64,000 nucleotides of DNA from HOT-345 sp963531535 (GTDB taxonomy: Bacteria > Patescibacteriota > Gracilibacteria > Absconditabacterales > Absconditicoccaceae). The stretch is from the NCBI GenBank assembly GCA_963531535.1, contig CAUSGX010000004.1:1-64000 (forward strand), written 5' to 3'. Position 1 is the stretch's first letter. Each line of letters opens with the position of its first letter. A program made the position numbers and the translations under genes. Below are positions 34,693-46,271 of the stretch, in pieces. The notes under the pieces were generated by a model. The model was given only the letters and a program-made list of their open reading frames with translations. It searched no databases and was not told where the DNA came from.

Positions 34693-36120
34693 TTAGAATG
34701 AGCAATAGTTTTTTAGGTCTTCAATTTTCACTCTAATTTGTTCCATTGAATCTCTTTCTCTAAGAGTAACCGTATTGTCTTCCTTGCTCTGATGGTCAAT
34801 GGTGATACAGTATGGAGTTCAGATTTCATCTTGTCTTCTATATCTTTTTCCAATTGCACCACTATCATCATATTCACATTTACATACTTTACTGAGAGAT
34901 CTGAAGATTTGTTCTGCGAGTGCAACTTGATCTTCATCCTTTTTGATCAGTGGAAGGATCGCAAATTTGATTGGAGCGAGCTGTTTTGGGAATCTTACAA
35001 CAACACGAGATTCACCATTTTCTAGTGTTTCTTCATCGTAAAACTCAAGCATTGCAACCATTACTTGACGACCGAGTCCAAAAGAAGCTTCAACACATCG
35101 TGGAATGTATCTTTCACCTGTGAATGGATCAGAATATTGCATATCTTTTCCACTAAATTCTTGATGTTGAGAGAGATCAAAGTTGGTTCTATTGTGGATT
35201 CCTTGAATCTCACCAAATCCTCGAGGGTATCTATATTCTACATCAACTGCAGCTGCTGCATAGTGAGCAAGCTTTTCGTGATCCTTGAATCTTAGATTTT
35301 CTGGATTAATTCCGATAACTTCAGTCCAATACTGCATACAGTCAGCTTTCCACTGATTGTAAATTTCCATAGCTTTTTCTGGATCAGCTGGAACGAAGTA
35401 CTCAATCTCCATTTGCTCAAATTCTCTTGTCCTGTAGAGAAATTGCCCTGGAGTAATCTCATTTCTAAAAGCTTTTCAAACCTGAGCTAATCCGAATGGG
35501 ATTCTAGCTCTTGTGGTATCCAAGACTGCTTTGAAGTCTGTAAAAAGTGATTGACAGGTCTCAGGTCTCATGTACACTTTGCTGGCATCATTTGCTACAG
35601 GTCCGAGATGAGAATCTAGCATAAGGTTGAAATTTCTACATTCAGTCCAGTCTGCAGGTTCTTTTGTATCTGGATTATTTGGAATATGTTCAACGATAAA
35701 TGCTCTCATCCCTTCATTTCCTCGTGATTCTGGAGAGAGGTTTTTTACTCAAAGCTTTACCGTTAGTTCTTCATCACTAAGCCCATTTCTTACCTCTTCA
35801 AAGTAGTTTTCTATGATCTTGTCAGCCCTAAATCTCTGACCAGTTTTTTTGTCATCAATTAATGCATCAGAGAAAGAATCTAGATGACCACTGGCTTTCC
35901 AAGTAGTTGGGTGCGCAATAATTGCAGTATCCATAAAAACTACATCATCTCTCTGCTGAGTAAAGTGTTTTATCCAAAGATCAGAAATATTTTTTTTGAG
36001 TAATGCTCCATAGGGTCAAAAGTCCCAAGCATTTGCTAGTCCTCAATAAATTTCAGAGTTAGGGTAAACAAATCCTTTTCTCTTTGCCCAAGATACGATT
36101 GTCTCCAAGCTTGTTGCCAT
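34693..36120 (-). CDS. glyQS: Glycyl-tRNA synthetase (single-chain, alpha2 type)
   Basis: Charges tRNA-Gly; in this organism it must presumably also charge the UGA-reading tRNA-Gly(UCA). The 475-residue product starts MATSLETIVSWAKRKGFVYP, then motif 1 (WDFGPYGALLKKN). The binding block follows (YMRPETCQSLFTDFK; PFGLAQVGKAFRNEITPGQF with motif 2), then the anti-parallel core with SFGLGRQVMVAML as motif 3 and a C-terminal anticodon-binding domain. Only about five TGA are present and the rest of its Gly codons are GGN. This is the eukaryote/archaea-like GlyRS, common in CPR. Confidence 0.95.
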
Positions 36121-36151
36121 TATGCTAGTTGATAGAAGCTAAAATACTGAT

Positions 36152-36370
36152 TTATTTAGTTTTTTTAGATCTTTTTGTTTTTCAGATATCTCTTTGCATT
36201 TCATCAATCCCTGACTGAAAAAAAGCTTGTATTCTCTTGATCCTAAGCTTGATACAATCCTTAAGATTTGAGAGCATGCCTTTTTTTTCTTTTTGTGGAG
36301 TCTCAAGTTTGACGACGCCACCGAGCATTATTTTGACCATTTTTTTGTGAAGCTTTTCTTCAATGGACAT
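36152..36370 (-). CDS. Small basic hypothetical protein
   Basis: A 72-residue Lys-rich helical protein (MSIEEKLHKKMVKIMLGGVV...) ending in KTKRSKKTK. No motif recognised. One TGA near the C-terminus is Gly. It lies 31 bp upstream of glyQS on the same strand, so it may be the first gene of that operon. It could bind nucleic acid through its basic tail, but this is only composition. Confidence 0.5.
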
Positions 36371-36481
36371 TATCTAGATCGATAAAATAAAAGGTTTTTC
36401 ATACTGATTTCTGAGCTTCGAGTATACTAAAGCTATCTATAAAATCAAGTAAAATTCTGAAATCAGAGTTCTTGTTTTATT

Positions 36482-37381
36482 TTAGCTATTTTTGATACGT
36501 TCAGCTAGGTGCTCTGCATCAAACTCAGTTTGTTCTAACTGATAATCTGTAAGCACAGTTGTTAGCTTTGTGTAAAGAGGGGATAGAATTCTGATTTTTT
36601 CTCCTTGAATATTGAGCTTTTGTGTGATGAGATTCTGAAGCTCAGGAGAGGATTGCTGATCAAGAAGAAGGATAATTTTTTTAGCTTTTTTAGCCTGAAG
36701 TTTTATCTCTTCAGAACTTAATTTTCCCATGCAGGCGAGAGCTAGGAAGTGATAACGCTCTTCCTGATGAAGAAGATATTCAGAGAGTTTCACCAGTTCT
36801 TCAAAGTAATTTCACAGTCCAATGACAAGGGTTTCTGCCTCAGGATTATTGATGAGATGGAGCTCTTCTGGTTGGTCTATTAAGGCCTTGTCTACAATTG
36901 CGAGCTCTTCTTCTGCTTGAATCTCATAGATATTCTCAGCGATTTCTTGGTTGATGAGATGGACTGCATGCAGTCAGTTTTTTTTCAGAATTTTGATCAG
37001 CGTTTGCATATCAAAAGGGAACCAATTCTCGACCTTTTGTCTCTCAAACATACTAATTTGGTTGAGTTCTGGGCTGATTTTATGACCAATACTACTGATA
37101 CCAGAAAATGGGCAGATAAAGATTATATTTTCGTATCAAAAGATCTCACTTCACAGTAAAGACATAGGAAGCTGATCAAGAATTACACAGATATGATCAG
37201 ATCTTTTGATTTTATTTTCCAAGAGAAGAGTATCTAAGTTGCTATTGAAAAGAATAAAGTTACTTTGAGGTTTTTCAAAGTGGAAATCCGAAATAATCCA
37301 ATCAAAATGGATTTTTTCTTCTTTGATAAGTTCAAAAAAGTAGTCGTTGACCATAAGTTTTGAGAGGTTTGTGCTGTACAT
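36482..37381 (-). CDS. Transketolase C-terminal-half-like protein (tentative)
   Basis: A 299-residue product. The first ~90 residues have no motif I know. The middle reads MFERQKVENWFPFDMQTLIK, reminiscent of the end of the transketolase/DXS pyrimidine domain. The last ~150 residues follow the transketolase C-terminal pattern (ETLVIGLGNYFEELVKLSEYL; FLALACMGKLSSEEIK; AKKIILLLDQQ). The thiamine-diphosphate-binding half is absent, so it would need a partner or have lost activity. Gly codons TGA appear at five or more sites. Alternatives are a 2-oxoacid oxidoreductase fragment or an unrelated Rossmann protein. Confidence 0.5.
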
Positions 37382-37402
37382 AACTATAAACTAAGATAAA
37401 TT

Positions 37403-39904
37403 CTAGAGATCATAGGTGAGCAGATATTGAGCAATTTGTCTAAAGATAGGACCTGCGGTAGAACCTCACCATTGGTTTTTTCTTGGACGACGAATCCAGA
37501 CGTTAACTACATATCTCGGATCTTCTGTTGAAATTACACCTGCAAAGGTACCATTTGTCCATCCTTCTCCTCTTTGATATCTTCCTCTAAATGAAATTTG
37601 CGCTGTTCCAGATTTCGCTCAGAGCTTTTGTCCTGAAAGATTTGCATTACTAAGTTCTGGGTTGGTATTAATTACATTAAAGAGTCCTTTTTTTATTTGT
37701 TCTGAGGTCTCAGATTTGAAGATTTTATTACTATTTTGATACTTATTATAGCTACTTTCTGTATTTGATGGATCAATAATGTTTCCGATGATTGTTGGTT
37801 TGATGTATTCTCATCAGTTTACGAGTGCTACATAGGCTGCAGCTAGTTGAATTTGAGTCGTTGTAAGTCCTTGTCAAAACGCATTATTCAAAAATCTGGC
37901 CATAGAAACAAGGTTTACTTTATCGATGAATCATGGCTTTTCTTCTGCAAGTTCAATTCCTGTTAATTCTCAAAAACCGAGTTTCCCTAGATAGTTATAG
38001 AAGACATATTTTCCTACTCTTTGCACAATCTTTACCATTCAGACATTACATGAATAGACGAGTGCATGGAGAAAATTATGATTTCCCATACAGGTTTTTG
38101 TTGCATTTTTAATGGTATATATTCAGACTTTTACCGATCCCTCATCAACATAGCGCTCATCAAAGTTCATCTCATCCGTATCGATTCCGATTGCTACTGT
38201 AAATGCCTTAAAAATACTTCCTGGCTCAAATGGAACAGTGATGTTTTTATCAACGAAAACCTGAGCTCAATAGATATTTTTAGCAATATATTTTTTTAGA
38301 TTTTCTTGCTTTCTTTCTGTCAAATTTGCTAGCTTGTATTCTCCTCCAGTATGGACGTATACAGGAATATCAATATACGTTTGATTATCAATGATTTCTC
38401 TATTTTCTCTACCGAGTGGAATGAGTGTATATGCATCATTATAATTATTCGGATCAAAACTAGGGACACTGACAGATGCCCTAATTTCTCCGTTTTCTGC
38501 ATCAGTAACCAAAATTCAGATTGCATCAGCTTTTACATTTTCTAGTTGTTCTTTTGCAAGTCTTTCAACCTCCTTCTGAAGCCCAATATCAATAGTCAGA
38601 TAAATATCGCTTCCATTTGTTGGATTTACAATTTCAAACTCATTTGCACCCACATTTCCAAGCCAAGCAGAGGTTCTTCATTTTATTTCTCACTTCTTCC
38701 CTCTCAATCTCGTATCAAAGTATTGCTCAACTCAGTAATAAGCAGTACCTCATCTATCAACATATCCCAGAATATTCGCCATAAATTCCCCATAAGGATA
38801 GTATCTCATAGTATAAGGTTCTAGAACGAGTCCGTAAAGAACTGGAGTTGCAACCAATTTCTCCTTCTTGATTGACTCTGTCCCTGGCTCCTTTTTTTGA
38901 GTTTTTCTCTCAATTTTTAAAAGTTCTCATTTGTATTTTACTTTAAGTTCTCTGATTTCTTGGGCGAGAGCTGGACTTAGTCCAGAAATAATTTTAATAT
39001 ATTTCCATTCCTGTGGCTTGAAAAGAGTATCAAACTGACTTCAAATAGGATATTTCCATTTTTTTAGTAGAGCCTCGATCGTCGCTTGAGCGAGCCCAGG
39101 ATCAATCATGGTTGAAGGTTCTAGATATACATAATGATCTGCGATAATATGCACATAAGGAAGCTGCTTTGCAGCGAGTTCCTCTAAAAATTTCGGTTCA
39201 GTAAAATATCAAAGATAATTCTCAGTTTTTATTCAGATTTTTATCTTTTGATCAAGTTTATTTTTTATGAGTTCAAGAGCCTTCTCCTTTGAAAATTGAG
39301 CTACAACCTTCTCGAAATTCTTCTCGTAATCCTCAAAATTAAAGCTCTGATATTCTGGAGACTCAGATCAGCTTCAAAAGTAGAAAAGTTCTGGTTTTTT
39401 AGGAAGGAGGCTTACTCCGGCAAAAAGTTCAACATTTTTTACACAGTCGGTGGAATTTACTGGAGACATTCCATTAACTTCACAAAGATGCTTGTAAAGA
39501 ACAGGCGTAATAATCTCTATAAAGCGGGTCTTCATAGGGATATTAGATCCCGAGATAATTCCCTCAAGCTCTCTAGGATCCACAGCAAGGTCATAGAGAG
39601 TGATATTTTCTGTGAGCTTTACGGGATGTCCTCACTTATCTAATGCGTAGATATTCCCTCTTTCTGGCTTGAGAAGTGATTCTCTGTAATGTTGCTTACT
39701 CAAAAGGGCATTATATTCATCGTACTCAATAACCTGAAGCTGAAAAAGCCTTAAAATAATAACAAAAAAAAGGAAACAAAAAAAAGCAATGAGTTGCATT
39801 TCTTTGCTTTCCAAAAAAGATGAAACCCAAGGGTGCGACTTTAGTTGAGAAAAAAACTGATTTCCTCTTGCTTTATGCTTTTTTTGAGTGAGTAGACTTT
39901 TCAT
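37403..39904 (-). CDS. Penicillin-binding protein, class B (PBP2/FtsI-like transpeptidase)
   Basis: A cell-wall cross-linking transpeptidase. The 833-residue protein has one N-terminal membrane helix at ~37-57 (LIAFFCFLFFVIILRLFQL), a PBP dimer domain (ERGNIYALDKG) and an unusually long region before the catalytic domain. The three active-site motifs are intact: SIFK in EPGSIFKAF (Ser-x-x-Lys), SCN in YSCNVG and KSG in AKSGTAQ. The ~250 extra residues over a usual FtsI lie between membrane helix and catalytic domain. TGA is Gly in ten or more places. It is the last gene of an envelope operon with the prepilin and the peptidoglycan-binding protein, spaced by 17 bp. Confidence 0.92.
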
Positions 39905-39921
39905 AGTAGAAATAATAGTGT

Positions 39922-41040
39922 TTACTTAAGGTAAAATCACTTTGTATCATAGACTCCTTTCAAACTATAAGTGTAACCAGAAAGCATATTTCAGAGTTTT
40001 TGCTTCCATTTGTTATAATTTAACTCTGTAGTTAGCGAAATACTGAGATAAGGATTGATTTGAATGTCTTTAGTTTTCCAAGCATAGTCAGGATTTGTAT
40101 TTGGTGCTATGTGAATCTTCCAGCTTTTAACTGAGATGTTTGAATCAAAAAGATTTACCCAACCATCATCCACGCTGTTTGCAAGTTTGTAATTCTTGTA
40201 GGTATCTCATATTGCAGTTCCAGTTCCATTGCAATTGAAACCTTGTCCATAGTCACATGCCCAAGTATCAATCTCTCAATCATAGGTTTTAGGGTCATTC
40301 GGATCGAATTTATGCTCACTACCGGCATCAAATCCTCTAAGTCTCAAAATTTGGATAGATGTTGAGCTATCAGGTCTTGTATTCAGCCTCAGGAAAACCC
40401 TTCTTTGCCCATCATGGGAAATGAGGTAAATCTCCTTAGGATCTACTGGAATAGCTGAAGGTCATTCTCCTAGGTCTCTATCGTCTGAGTCTCCAACTTC
40501 TTGAAAGTTATTGTTAGGATCAGGGATTCCTGTATTATTGATGATTGGATTGATTCTATCTTTTCCATCGGTGTCAGTTCCTACATCTCGAAAAAGCATC
40601 TTGTATTGTCCAAAAGATTGCACATTTGTAGCAGTTTCTCCAGCCTTACATTTTGCTAAGTCATAATATTTTCCTTGTATGATGCCATTATTACTAGAGC
40701 AGTATTTTATTCTATGTTTTGCCTGCTCGTTTTCTCCTCAGACAATAATGTTATTCTGGTTTCAAAAGGCAGAAAAAGCTGAATAATGTCAGTTGGTCTC
40801 TCAGAGTCAGACTTTTGACCTATTAAAATATTCTTCATAATCAATGGTGTAGTCCTGAAAAAGCTCAGCAAATCTGCTTATTACACTGTTTGTCTCTTCA
40901 ATAAGTGTCTGCCTTGCATCATTAAAATGCTTTACTCTTGGCAGAGTAATCATAACGGAATAAATCGTTGTTAAAAGGCTCCCGGATATGATGACAACCA
41001 GGAGCATTTCTAAAAGAGTAAATCATTTCTTATATTGCAT
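39922..41040 (-). CDS. Large prepilin-like protein
   Basis: A 372-residue protein starting MQYKKGFTLLEMLLVVIISG, the prepilin leader and helix. The Gly at -1, which prepilin peptidase requires, is encoded by TGA, so recoding is needed for export. The long C-terminal part is rich in Asp, Asn and Gly with several Cys (IKYCSSNNG, AKCKAGE, WACDYG, FNCNG) and a beta-rich finish (SWKIHIAPNTN). Size suggests a minor pilin or tip adhesin. It sits between a peptidoglycan-binding protein and a PBP, separated by ~15 bp from each. Confidence 0.85.
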
Positions 41041-41055
41041 GAGATGGCATTATTC

Positions 41056-42561
41056 TTAAATCATACTGTTGATTTTTGCTCTAGTTTGTGGACCAAATCG
41101 TCCATATCCAGACTTATTTTTTTCTTTCCCCGTAATTACTCCGTTCTTAAGCTGGAATTGATATACTGCTTCGATTGTGGCTCTATCATAGACTCCATTA
41201 ATTGCTCCTTTATAGAATCACCAGTTAGTAAGGTAGGTCTGAAGAGCTTTTACCTGCTGATGATATTGCCCTTTCTTAAAAGTCTGAGTAAATGTTACAG
41301 CTTTTGAAGGGGCGGGAGTTTGCTCTGATGGAGTAGGTTGCTGTGGTTGAGCAGGGATATCTGTTGATTGAGAACCTGTTTCTGTAACTGCTCATGTATT
41401 GGTTTCAGGTTTTTGAGCTGGTGTGTCACTTTCTAACATTAACCTGAAATCTCTTCTTAATTGCTCCCCAAGTCCTGTGATTGTTTTATTAAAAGTATCC
41501 ATTGCGATAGCTTCTAAATCCTTCAGCTTTACCTTTCAGTTCTTGATACCAGCAGTAATTTCTTCTAATCCTTTTTTAAGAGTGTCCGCTGTTGATTCAA
41601 GGTCTTGAGTATAGCTTGCGAAATTTACACTTGTTGTTAGGAGAAGACTGCAATTTACCTCTCCAGATGCGGTATAAAACTTCTTCCTGATATCTTCCTG
41701 CTTTCCCATAAGTTCTGCATATTTATCATAGTCGAAGAAAGCTGAAAAGATATAATATACTGACTTATTTGCCTCAGATGTCATCTTTCTCATAAAATTA
41801 TCCTTATGAATCTGATATTTTGCCTGAATATCAGGACTAGGATTGCGGGTGCTGATCATCTCCCCGATAGTTGTATCAAAATCTATACTTATATTTGAGA
41901 GAGTTTGATCTTTGATTTTATTCATATTTGTCCAAAGACTTGAGTGGTTATTGATAGCGTTGTTTAATCCAGAAAAAGCTCCGCTTACGGCATCAGCATA
42001 TTTGTTTACATTTTTAATGATATCAAGTTTCTGAGCAAGCCCATTAAGAAGATCTTGGTTGTTTTTTACGTATTCTAAGAAAGTTGCCTTTGTTTTTCCA
42101 GACTTGAGGTAATAGTCGTTTTCTAGGTTAGTGATTTTGATGGCATTTTGATTATAGAAATTATCCAAGGTATTTCCTAGTAAAATAGGATCAGTATCCT
42201 TCAATTGTAGTCCATATCTCTTGATATCTCCGTCTAGTCCAATGTATTCATTGAGAATACTGGTTTTGAGATTGTCAGTTAGTTTATTGTAGTCAAGATT
42301 CTGATCTTCTTTTGGAATCGCACCGAGACAACTCGCAGCATCAAAAAGTGTTGTGTCAGCGAATTTTTTCGCTTCATCTGCAATAGATTTAAGCTTAGTC
42401 TTGCTATTTTCCAAACTATTAAGTAGTTTAGTCTTATTACTTTCAAGTTTCGAACTCAAAGAGTTGATTTGAGCTGTTGTTGGTTTCGTAGTGTTTGTTG
42501 CAAAAGCACTTCATCAAATAACCATCATAGTTCAAATAAGACCTATTCAGAGTTTTTTCAT
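41056..42561 (-). CDS. Secreted coiled-coil protein with C-terminal peptidoglycan-binding domain
   Basis: The 501-residue product has a signal peptide (MKKLGIGLIGTMMVIGGSAFA), a long helical region (~25-380) with two coiled-coil stretches, a Thr/Pro/Gln-rich linker (~395-425), and a PG_binding_1 domain at the C-terminus (KGQYHQQVKALQTYLTNWGF...FGPQTRAKIN). It should sit in the envelope bound to the cell wall. TGA in the signal peptide (four codons) is Gly. It is the first gene of the operon with the prepilin and PBP. Confidence 0.82.
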
Positions 42562-42667
42562 TTTTTTCTTTTATAAAAATAAAGGTTTGAATATCTAATG
42601 AGTATCGTTTTTGTTCTAAATTTCAAGTTGAAATTTGAAAGTAAAACGCTACTCTCAAAAAAATGAA

Positions 42668-42681
42668 GAAATCAGATTTTT
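42668..42681. repeat. Copy of the upstream element (GAAATCAGATTTTT)
   Basis: Divergent gap between the peptidoglycan-binding protein and clpP, 31 bp before the clpP ATG. Confidence 0.5.
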
Positions 42682-42712
42682 GATTTGTTTTTATTTTGTA
42701 TATTTATGGCTT

Positions 42713-43300
42713 ATGACCTTGATCCCTACAATTATTGAAAAAACTAAAGCTTGAGAGAGAGCATATGATATTTATTCTAGACTTTTAGAGGATAGAATTA
42801 TTTTTGTTGGAGAGGCAGTACATAGTGCGATGGTAAATACTGTGATCGCTCAGATGCTTTATCTTGAGAAAAAGGATCCGGACAAGGATATTATTATGTA
42901 TATCAACTCTCCTGGAGGAGAGGTATATTCTGGACTTGCGATTTATGATGCGATGCAGGTTCTTAAATGTGATGTTCAGACGATTTGTACAGGACTTGCC
43001 GCTTCAATGGGATCAGTATTTTTGACTGGGGGGACCAAAGGAAAAAGGTTTGCGTTGCCAAATTCTAGAATTATGATTCATCAGCCATTGATTTCATGAG
43101 GTGGAATCTCAGGTCAGGCTACTGATATTCAGATTGAGGCAGAGGAAATGCTTAAAGTAAAGAAAAATCTGACTGAAATTATTGCTAAACACTGTGGGAA
43201 AAGTTATGAAACGTGTCTTGCAGATATGGAGAGAAATAAGCGAATGAGTCCGCAAGAGGCGTTAGAGTATGGTTTGATTGATAAGATTATTTGAGCATAG
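42713..43300 (+). CDS. clpP: ATP-dependent Clp protease proteolytic subunit
   Basis: ClpP forms the 14-mer protease barrel used with ClpX or ClpC ATPases. The 195-residue product begins MTLIPTIIEKTKAGERAYDIYSRLLEDRIIF. The catalytic triad is visible: Ser in GLAASMGS, His in RIMIHQP and Asp in QATDIQIE. TGA Gly occurs at the N-terminal AGERAYD, in LISGGGISG and at the C-terminus. Length and motifs are normal. No Clp ATPase is in the window. Confidence 0.96.
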
Positions 43301-43321
43301 GATTGATTTTTTTTTGAAGGT

Positions 43322-43906
43322 TTAAAAGGTTCCAAGTTGAACGAGAAATCCAAAAAACAAAAATCAGATTCAAAACATATAGGTCAGTATTCCCAAATTA
43401 CGAACGAGCTTATTCCCAAAGGAAAAAGTGATAAAATAAGGGGCGATCATAAAGATCAACAAACAGAAAGATGCCCACTTCCCTAAAAGCATATTGATAG
43501 CAAAATGTTCATTTGTATTTGAGGTTTCTAGCCCTTGAGACATTGCATCAAAGATAAAACGAACAAAACTCCAACTTAGGAGTTGAAGCACGGCTCAAAG
43601 GATAAGATAACGAGACTTGGAAAGAGAGCCTTTTCGCTTTTCATAGCTAAGAAGAAATGAGTTTTTTAACTCAGATAAAGTCAGATTCTTTCTCCCTGAA
43701 GTAAGAGAATGCTTTTTGATCAGTAGATAGACACTATATCAAACAAAAAGTAAAAGAATACTGCATGCCACGAGGAAAAAAGCTCTCCAAAACAAAGATT
43801 CTAATGCTCTCCCAAAGAGACTAAGTGTCTGAGGATTCTCAAGTGCGTTAAAGAAATAATGTTGAATCATGAGATAAGAAATAGTAACTAAAACTTCTAC
43901 CTTCAT
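43322..43906 (-). CDS. Hypothetical integral membrane protein
   Basis: A 194-residue protein with about four membrane helices (~28-58, ~98-115, ~138-160, ~170-190) and a basic loop (KRKGSLSKSRY). No family recognised. The frame continues through two TGA Gly codons near the C-terminus, within the DNA that looks like an upstream-element copy (43356-43369). The ATG at 43906 directly abuts a C7-tract element. It is divergent from the CoA-binding protein with a 53-bp gap. Confidence 0.65.
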
Positions 43907-43921
43907 TATACCCCCCCATAG
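43905..43921. other. C7-tract element ATTATACCCCCCCATAG
   Basis: Seven C followed by ATAG at the start of the membrane protein gene; compare 28411 and 56652. Confidence 0.4.
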
Positions 43922-43959
43922 TATTTTGTCAAATTTTTACCCTCTTTTTCTTGCTATTT

Positions 43960-44340
43960 ATGTCTACCCTTGCTCTGATTGGAGCCTCTGAGAATCCAGA
44001 ATCTCTTGCGTTTAGGCTCTTTACTCGCTTGAGAGAAGGAGGCTTTGAAGCCATTCCTATCAATCCAAACTATCAAATGATCGCTGGAGTTCCGTGCTTT
44101 ACTTCTCTTTCTGAGCTGAAAACTGCTCCCGAAGTCGTGATTTTTATGGTCAATCCGAAGTTGACTTTGCAGATACTCCCTCAAGTCGTAGAATTACAGA
44201 TCAAAAAAGTCTGGTTTCAACCTTGAACTTTTGATGATGAGGTGCTTGAATTTTGTAGAGAAAATGGTTTAGATTTCAATACAGAACACTGTATGATTAT
44301 TACTCCATTGAGTATCGTTGAGGAGTTTTTGAAGAGATAG
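43960..44340 (+). CDS. CoA-binding domain protein (YccU-like)
   Basis: A 126-residue Rossmann protein: MSTLALIGASENPESLAFRL is the nucleotide-binding start, followed by GFEAIPINPNYQMIAG and PEVVIFMVNPKLTLQIL, and then KVWFQPGTFDDEVLEFCRENGLDF. The pattern is that of the small CoA_binding_2 family. Partner and role are unknown. The ATG at 43960 is preferred over the TTG at 43951. One TGA is Gly (QPG). It precedes mnmA by 17 bp and is probably co-transcribed. Confidence 0.82.
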
Positions 44341-44357
44341 TTTTTTTAATTTTGAAT

Positions 44358-45446
44358 ATGATAGGCAAGATGAAAATTTTGGTAGGACTTTCCTGAGGTG
44401 TTGATTCTGCTGTTGCTGCCTATCTTTTGAAGGAGCAGGGGCATGAGGTCATGGCTGGGTTTATGAAAAATTATGTTTCAGAGGAAGGAAACTGTACTAC
44501 ATATCAGGATTCTATTGATGCAATTAAGGTTGCTGAGTATTTGTGAATTGAAATTCGTGCTTACGATCTTCAGAAAGAGTATCAGGAAAAAATTATTGAT
44601 TATATTTTTGAGGGCTATCAGAGGGGGATTACTCCAAATCCAGATGTTCTTTGTAATTCTCTGATCAAGTTTGATGTTTTTTTACAAAAGGCTTTAGCAG
44701 AAGGTTTTGACAAGATCGCAACTGGACATTATGCTCAGATTCTTGGCCATGGAGAGGTTTTGAGAGATAAAGAAGATACTGATTTTAATTCAGCATTTTT
44801 TCATTTGCTTCGTGGAGTCGATGAAATTAAGGATCAGAGCTATTTCCTTTCTGGACTCGATCAATTTCAGCTTTCCAAGTCTATTTTCCCATTATGAGCG
44901 ATGAGAAAGTCTGAGGTTAGGGACTTGGCTGAGCGTATTGGCTTACCAAATGCGAAGCGTCGTGATTCTCAGGGACTTTGCTTTATTTGAAATATTCCAA
45001 TTAGAGAATTCCTAATGAAAAAGCTTCCTCCGAAAACTTGAGCGATAAAAACGCTTGATGGGAAAAAAGTTTGAGAGCATCAAGGAGCGTATTATTTTAC
45101 GATAGGTCAAAAACAGGGACTTGGACTGAACTTTAAGGCTTATGTATATCGTATCGATATAGCGGAAAATACTGTGTATGTTTGTGATAAAGATGCTGAG
45201 GAGCTTCAATCTAGAGAATGTTTACTTAAAGATTGGCATTGGATAGCAGAGGAGTATCCAGTTTGAAGTCAGCTTTCAGGAAAGATTCGTTATCGTCAAA
45301 ATCCTCCTATTGCTTGTGAGATTATTGGGAAGCAGTGATCTGATTTGCAGATTCGTTTTCAAGATCCTCAATGGGCAGTGGCTCCGGGGCAGGTATTTGT
45401 TTTGTATGATGGAGAGGTTTGTCTATGAGGAGGAATTATTTCTTAA
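44358..45446 (+). CDS. mnmA: tRNA-specific 2-thiouridylase MnmA
   Basis: MnmA thiolates U34 in Lys, Glu and Gln tRNAs. The 362-residue product starts with the PP-loop (ILVGLSGGVDSAVAA; its first Gly of SGG is TGA), then TPNPDVLCNSLIKF with the first catalytic Cys and DQSYFLSGL. The tRNA-binding LPNAKRRDSQGLCFIG follows with the second Cys, and a C-terminal beta-barrel (QWAVAPGQVFVLYDGE). Start at 44358 or 44370. Over ten TGA codons are Gly. Its terminator follows directly. Confidence 0.95.
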
Positions 45447-45461
45447 AAATATGAAAAAAAT

Positions 45462-45490
45462 AAAAACCTGAGTTAATTCAGGTTTTTTTT
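45462..45490. terminator. Bidirectional rho-independent terminator
   Basis: AAAAACCTGA and TCAGGTTTTT pair around GTTAAT; between convergent mnmA and the DedA gene. Confidence 0.85.
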
Positions 45491-45500
45491 AATCTTTCTT

Positions 45501-46229
45501 CTATTTTTCTTCTATTTTTTCTGCAGAATCTTTTGGGGATTCTTGTTTTACTTTTTTAGCATGACGGTGATGCCTGTATCGTTCAATCAGGACTGGAAGA
45601 TTTGAAAGGATGATGATTCAGATAATCAGGAAACTGAAATGTTCTTGGATAATAGGAATAGTTCCAAAGAAGAACCCCGCATATACAAGTGATGCTGACC
45701 AAAGAAATGCTCAGAGAAGATTATAGTGGAGGAATGAGGTATATTTCATATTTCCGATTCCAGCTACGAATGGAGCAAAGGTTCTCACGATCGGTACAAA
45801 TCTAGCGTAGACGATTGCTTTTCCTCAGTATTTCTCATAAAAGTGTTGAGTTTTTTCAAGATATTCTTGTTTGATTCGCTTTGATTTCATTTTGAAGATT
45901 TTTGGTCCGAAGAATTTTCCAATCTCATAGTTAAGGCTATCTCCAAGTATTGCAGCCATGAAGATAAGAAGCCAGAGTATATGCACATTGATATGATTCA
46001 TAGGGTTTCCTGCTAGGGCTCCTGAGGCGAAGAGGAGTGAATCTCCAGGCAGAAAGGGCATAACAACAAATCCTGTTTCAATGAAGATAACACCGAAGAT
46101 GATTGCATATACTCGTAGTCCATATTGGTGAAAAAGTCGTGCAAGATGCTTATCAATGTGAATTACAAAATCCAGAAGAAAACCGATATGCTTGAGTATT
46201 CGATTGAATACACTGTAAAAATGGTCCAT
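45501..46229 (-). CDS. DedA-family membrane protein
   Basis: A polytopic membrane protein of the DedA/SNARE-associated family, linked in other bacteria to undecaprenyl-phosphate recycling and membrane homeostasis. The 242-residue product has FIETGFVVMPFLPGDSLLFASGALAG with the conserved Glu, LGDSLNYEIGKFFG, and the Arg motif RFVPIVRTFAPFVAGIG. The C-terminal ~40 residues are charged and cytoplasmic. Three or more TGA codons are Gly. The upstream neighbour is a SpoU methyltransferase 42 bp away. Confidence 0.92.
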
Positions 46230-46248
46230 ACTTTTGCTAAAAAGGTTT

Positions 46249-46264
46249 AAAAGTCAGATTTTTT
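46249..46264. repeat. Copy of the upstream element (AAAAGTCAGATTTTTT)
   Basis: It lies between the SpoU and DedA genes, 19 bp before the DedA ATG. Confidence 0.5.
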
Positions 46265-46271
46265 ATATTTT

